From: an uncultured Crocinitomix sp.
Lineage (GTDB): Bacteria; Bacteroidota; Bacteroidia; Flavobacteriales_D; Crocinitomicaceae
Direction: 5' to 3'
DNA: 64,000 bases
Assembly: GCA_937136425.1 (NCBI GenBank)
Contig: CAKZON010000024.1
Location: forward strand, 37,282 to 101,281
Shown: positions 61,868-64,000 of the stretch, in pieces
Numbering within the stretch: position 1 is the stretch's first letter
Layout of the letters: every line of letters begins with the position of its first letter
Notes under the pieces: generated by a model
The model's input: the letters and a program-made list of their open reading frames with translations, nothing else
Database searches by the model: none
Told to the model about the DNA's origin: nothing
Position numbers and translations under genes: made by a program

Positions 61868-62467
61868 TTATTTTCTCAGCTTCATTAAGCGCAGCATAAA
61901 TTCAAGAACAATCATCAACGCCCGTTCTGAACCTACTTCTGCTATGTTCATGTGAACTTTATATTCCATTTTTCCTTTAACATTATGGAGTTCTCCATTA
62001 AACTGATGCTGAATTCGCAATAATTCTTCCTGAATTTTTGGTGTAATCAATGCTCTAAACTCTTCCTCAAAATGAGCTTTAAAACGGTAAACATCATCCA
62101 ATGGTTTATTATCAAATTCAATATCCTTAATCCCCAATTTACGCGCCATTTTGTTTAAAAACCGCTCTTTTCTAATTTCAAAACCAAAACGATATGGCGT
62201 ATTTTCAAAATGGATATTCATATAATATTCCGTCGTATCATCATTGGAGCGGGTATCCTCAAAAATACGAACGGGCAATCCTTCAATTTGTCCAGTTAAA
62301 ACAGGACGATAAGAAAAGAAGTTTTTATTGGGCTCATAATTTAATCCAAGGTCTTGAGCCATTTGCATAAAAACACTTTCTTTATTCTCTCTAGTATTTT
62401 TTCCTGTTACTCGGCTTATGATAAAAATTGTACCTGCAACTGCAATAAAAATAACGAAACCTGACAT
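61868..62467 (-). CDS. Membrane-anchored hypothetical protein (199 aa)
   Basis: One N-terminal helix (about 3-20, GFVIFIAVAGTIFIIS) followed by a soluble domain with an Arg/Glu-rich beta part (LPVRIFEDTRSNDDTTEYY) and C-terminal helix (ALMIVLEFMLRLMKLRK). No family recognised. It is the third of three minus-strand envelope genes and may share a transcript with 62496 and 62870. Confidence 0.6.
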   Translation of the reverse strand: MSGFVIFIAVAGTIFIISRVTGKNTRENKESVFMQMAQDLGLNYEPNKNFFSYRPVLTGQIEGLPVRIFEDTRSNDDTTEYYMNIHFENTPYRFGFEIRKERFLNKMARKLGIKDIEFDNKPLDDVYRFKAHFEEEFRALITPKIQEELLRIQHQFNGELHNVKGKMEYKVHMNIAEVGSERALMIVLEFMLRLMKLRK

Positions 62468-62495
62468 TTAGTTGAATGATTTATAAAATGAAAAC

Positions 62496-62831
62496 TTATC
62501 CTGCAAAAATTAGATTTTTTGTCAAGTCAATACAAGGAGCTGCAAGTATTAAAAAAATTAAACCAATTGCTAAAACACGAACGAAAACAGAATGCTTTTT
62601 CAACTCTAGAGGTGATTCATCCTCAACAAATTCGGCAACAACTGGAAATAGTACGTCACTTTTAATAAAGTCTTGTTTCGGTTTTAATGTAGCACTTTTT
62701 CTGCTCCAAATTACCAATAAGAAACTGCAAATAATTAGGCTAACAAGTGCAAATCCTAACATTTCCAATTCTGTTGGTCCTCGATCAACAAGAAAACCAT
62801 CACACAATAATCCTACTAAAAATATCACCAT
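62496..62831 (-). CDS. Small membrane protein (111 aa)
   Basis: Hydrophobic segments at about 1-15, 25-43 and 85-104, with an acidic middle (VVAEFVEDESPLELKKHS). The plus-strand frame over the same bases has no hydrophobic pattern and is taken as a shadow. The reading direction matches both neighbours. No family recognised. Confidence 0.55.
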   Translation of the reverse strand: MVIFLVGLLCDGFLVDRGPTELEMLGFALVSLIICSFLLVIWSRKSATLKPKQDFIKSDVLFPVVAEFVEDESPLELKKHSVFVRVLAIGLIFLILAAPCIDLTKNLIFAG

Positions 62832-62869
62832 AATCTAAAAATAAGGTAATTAGCTTAACAAAGTATTAA

Positions 62870-63955
62870 TTATGTATTTTTTAGTTTAATCTGATTCCTA
62901 TCCTCTTTAGATAAGTACTGCCTTGCAATACTGTTTTCAGGATTTCTTTGTGTTGCATACAAGACTATCCAAAAAATGAATTCTAGCGGTTTCATTAAAA
63001 TGTAAATAAAATCTGAAAGGTATTTATTTTCAAAAATGTGGTAATGCTTGTGAATTTTATTTCCCACCTTGTTATAATTTCGCCGAATAAAACTATGTAA
63101 CTTGGGCGTTTTCTGTTCCAACACTTCCTCAAAAGCATTAGAAATAAGCAATTGCCGATTACAAACAATCGTTCCGCCGTTACGTTCTCCAAGGCGCACA
63201 GGTTTTACAATTCCTTGATGTCCATTTGCCGCAACCGAACATAAATAATGTCCTCCGCATACCACATTATCACACATATAATCCCACTCCGAGAATCCAT
63301 GCGAATACGTATCAGTAAACGCCCGCACAATTGAATCTGGTTTTTGACCAATCAATAAAAGAATTGCGCTTGCAACAACAATTATTGGCAAACACAGAAT
63401 TAACAACATTGAAAACTTGACTAGAACTGGAGCAGTTAGAACTTTAAAAGCCCAATTAGTTAATTTACCTTTAGTTGCGTAATGATCTTCCTGCGCCATT
63501 TCTTGAACTTGGCGTTGGTTTGTAGAAAGTGTAATCAAAAAGAGCAATATTATTGGCAAATTACCCGTCACAAAAAAGAACATTTCTAAATGAAAACCAA
63601 GCACAATATTTAGCACTATTCCAGCAATTAAAAGACTATTCACTAACACCTCAACAAGTGGTGGTGCTAATTTTGTTCTCCATTCCGAATAAAAAAAGGC
63701 GATAGAAATGAATGCAATCCAAAAATACATTGTTGCACTATGCTCAGGAGAAAAAACTGCACTGTCATTACAACAATCATTGTCTAAACCAATGTCAAAT
63801 ATTCCTAGAAAAAACCATGGCGCCCCTACAACAACTGTAATGCCAATAAACTTTGTAAAATACATGCCCATTACACGTTTACCACTTACAGCATAAGCCA
63901 TAAAGTCAACTCCTGCCAACGCTGCAAAAAGAATAAATATGAAAATAAACCCCAT
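62870..63955 (-). CDS. Multi-pass membrane protein, DUF6688-like
   Basis: 361 residues. About six N-terminal hydrophobic segments (roughly 1-20, 32-52, 74-88, 102-140, 170-205) are followed by a conserved soluble part: CDNVVCGGHYLCSVAANGHQ, NGGTIVCNRQLLISNAFEEV and KVGNKIHKHYHIFE. A last helix (PLEFIFWIVLYATQ) precedes the basic tail. The Cys/His-rich segment could bind metal. I match it to DUF6688 from memory only. Function unknown. Confidence 0.65.
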   Translation of the reverse strand: MGFIFIFILFAALAGVDFMAYAVSGKRVMGMYFTKFIGITVVVGAPWFFLGIFDIGLDNDCCNDSAVFSPEHSATMYFWIAFISIAFFYSEWRTKLAPPLVEVLVNSLLIAGIVLNIVLGFHLEMFFFVTGNLPIILLFLITLSTNQRQVQEMAQEDHYATKGKLTNWAFKVLTAPVLVKFSMLLILCLPIIVVASAILLLIGQKPDSIVRAFTDTYSHGFSEWDYMCDNVVCGGHYLCSVAANGHQGIVKPVRLGERNGGTIVCNRQLLISNAFEEVLEQKTPKLHSFIRRNYNKVGNKIHKHYHIFENKYLSDFIYILMKPLEFIFWIVLYATQRNPENSIARQYLSKEDRNQIKLKNT

Positions 63956-64000
63956 AATATAATGCCCTTATTGATTTGAACGTTCAATCAACTTATCATT

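Noticed and set aside
62476..62838. 120-codon plus-strand frame overlapping the small membrane protein
   Set aside because: The minus-strand frame has clear membrane helices and the same direction as its neighbours; the plus-strand product is basic, Asn/Lys/Thr-rich and looks like a shadow.

Overview
The window reads as one contiguous stretch of chromosome from a low-GC member of the Bacteroidota, most likely Flavobacteriales (inference). The evidence is: several secreted proteins with type IX secretion (T9SS) C-terminal sorting domains; promoters of the TTTG-N19-TAnnTTTG type (a perfect one precedes rplM); a Bat aerotolerance operon; the long form of PurF; many short-signal lipoproteins; and frequent TTG/GTG starts. 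I saw no rRNA, tRNA, CRISPR array, intact insertion sequence or prophage.

Layout. 1-4 kb: 3' end of lpxB, a SpoIID-domain protein and acs. 4-6.2 kb: a minus-strand patch of small or broken genes (an unknown protein, a T9SS-domain relic, a sigma-region-2-like small protein, two tandem short SSBs). 6.2-25 kb: mixed accessory and housekeeping genes (VOC protein, cold-shock protein, glycosidase-like T9SS cargo, aquaporin Z, RluA-type pseudouridine synthase, lipoproteins, a VWA/AAA+ pair, DUF4139, DinB, DUF2071, an exported agmatine-deiminase-like lipoprotein). 25-29.6 kb: a molybdenum cofactor operon (moeA-mobA-moaD-moeB-moaE-moaCB). 29.7-37.3 kb: an ABC exporter, two T9SS cargo proteins, an OmpA/TPR lipoprotein and folK. 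37.4-42.6 kb: an orphan response regulator, then the translation block frr, pyrH, tsf, rpsB, rpsI, rplM, all on the minus strand. 42.7-49.2 kb: purF, a TPR lipoprotein, sdaA and a lipoprotein. 49.3-57.9 kb: the moxR-DUF58-batA-batB-batC-batD-batE operon. 57.9-64 kb: a receiver/nucleotide cyclase/HD protein, a lipocalin-like lipoprotein, a GH3-family protein and a run of three membrane proteins.

How the genes work together. The Moco genes cover all steps from cPMP formation onward except moaA, and include a MoaC-MoaB fusion. The Bat operon pairs a MoxR ATPase with DUF58 and VWA proteins and periplasmic TPR/SH3 partners. A second, separate AAA+/VWA pair sits near 15 kb. frr-pyrH and tsf-rpsB are separated by a strong hairpin, so they are probably distinct transcripts.

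The best leads are: a pseudo-receiver (phosphoacceptor position Ser) fused to an adenylyl-cyclase-like domain and an intact HD domain; a decayed tandem copy of the exported deiminase; a 24-bp duplication that carries the TTG start of the DUF58 gene; a 184-nt segment closed by a 12-bp inverted repeat that encloses three hairpins; and the short-SSB patch with a repeated GTTTGTAAA operator-like motif. No finding was tested by a database search.
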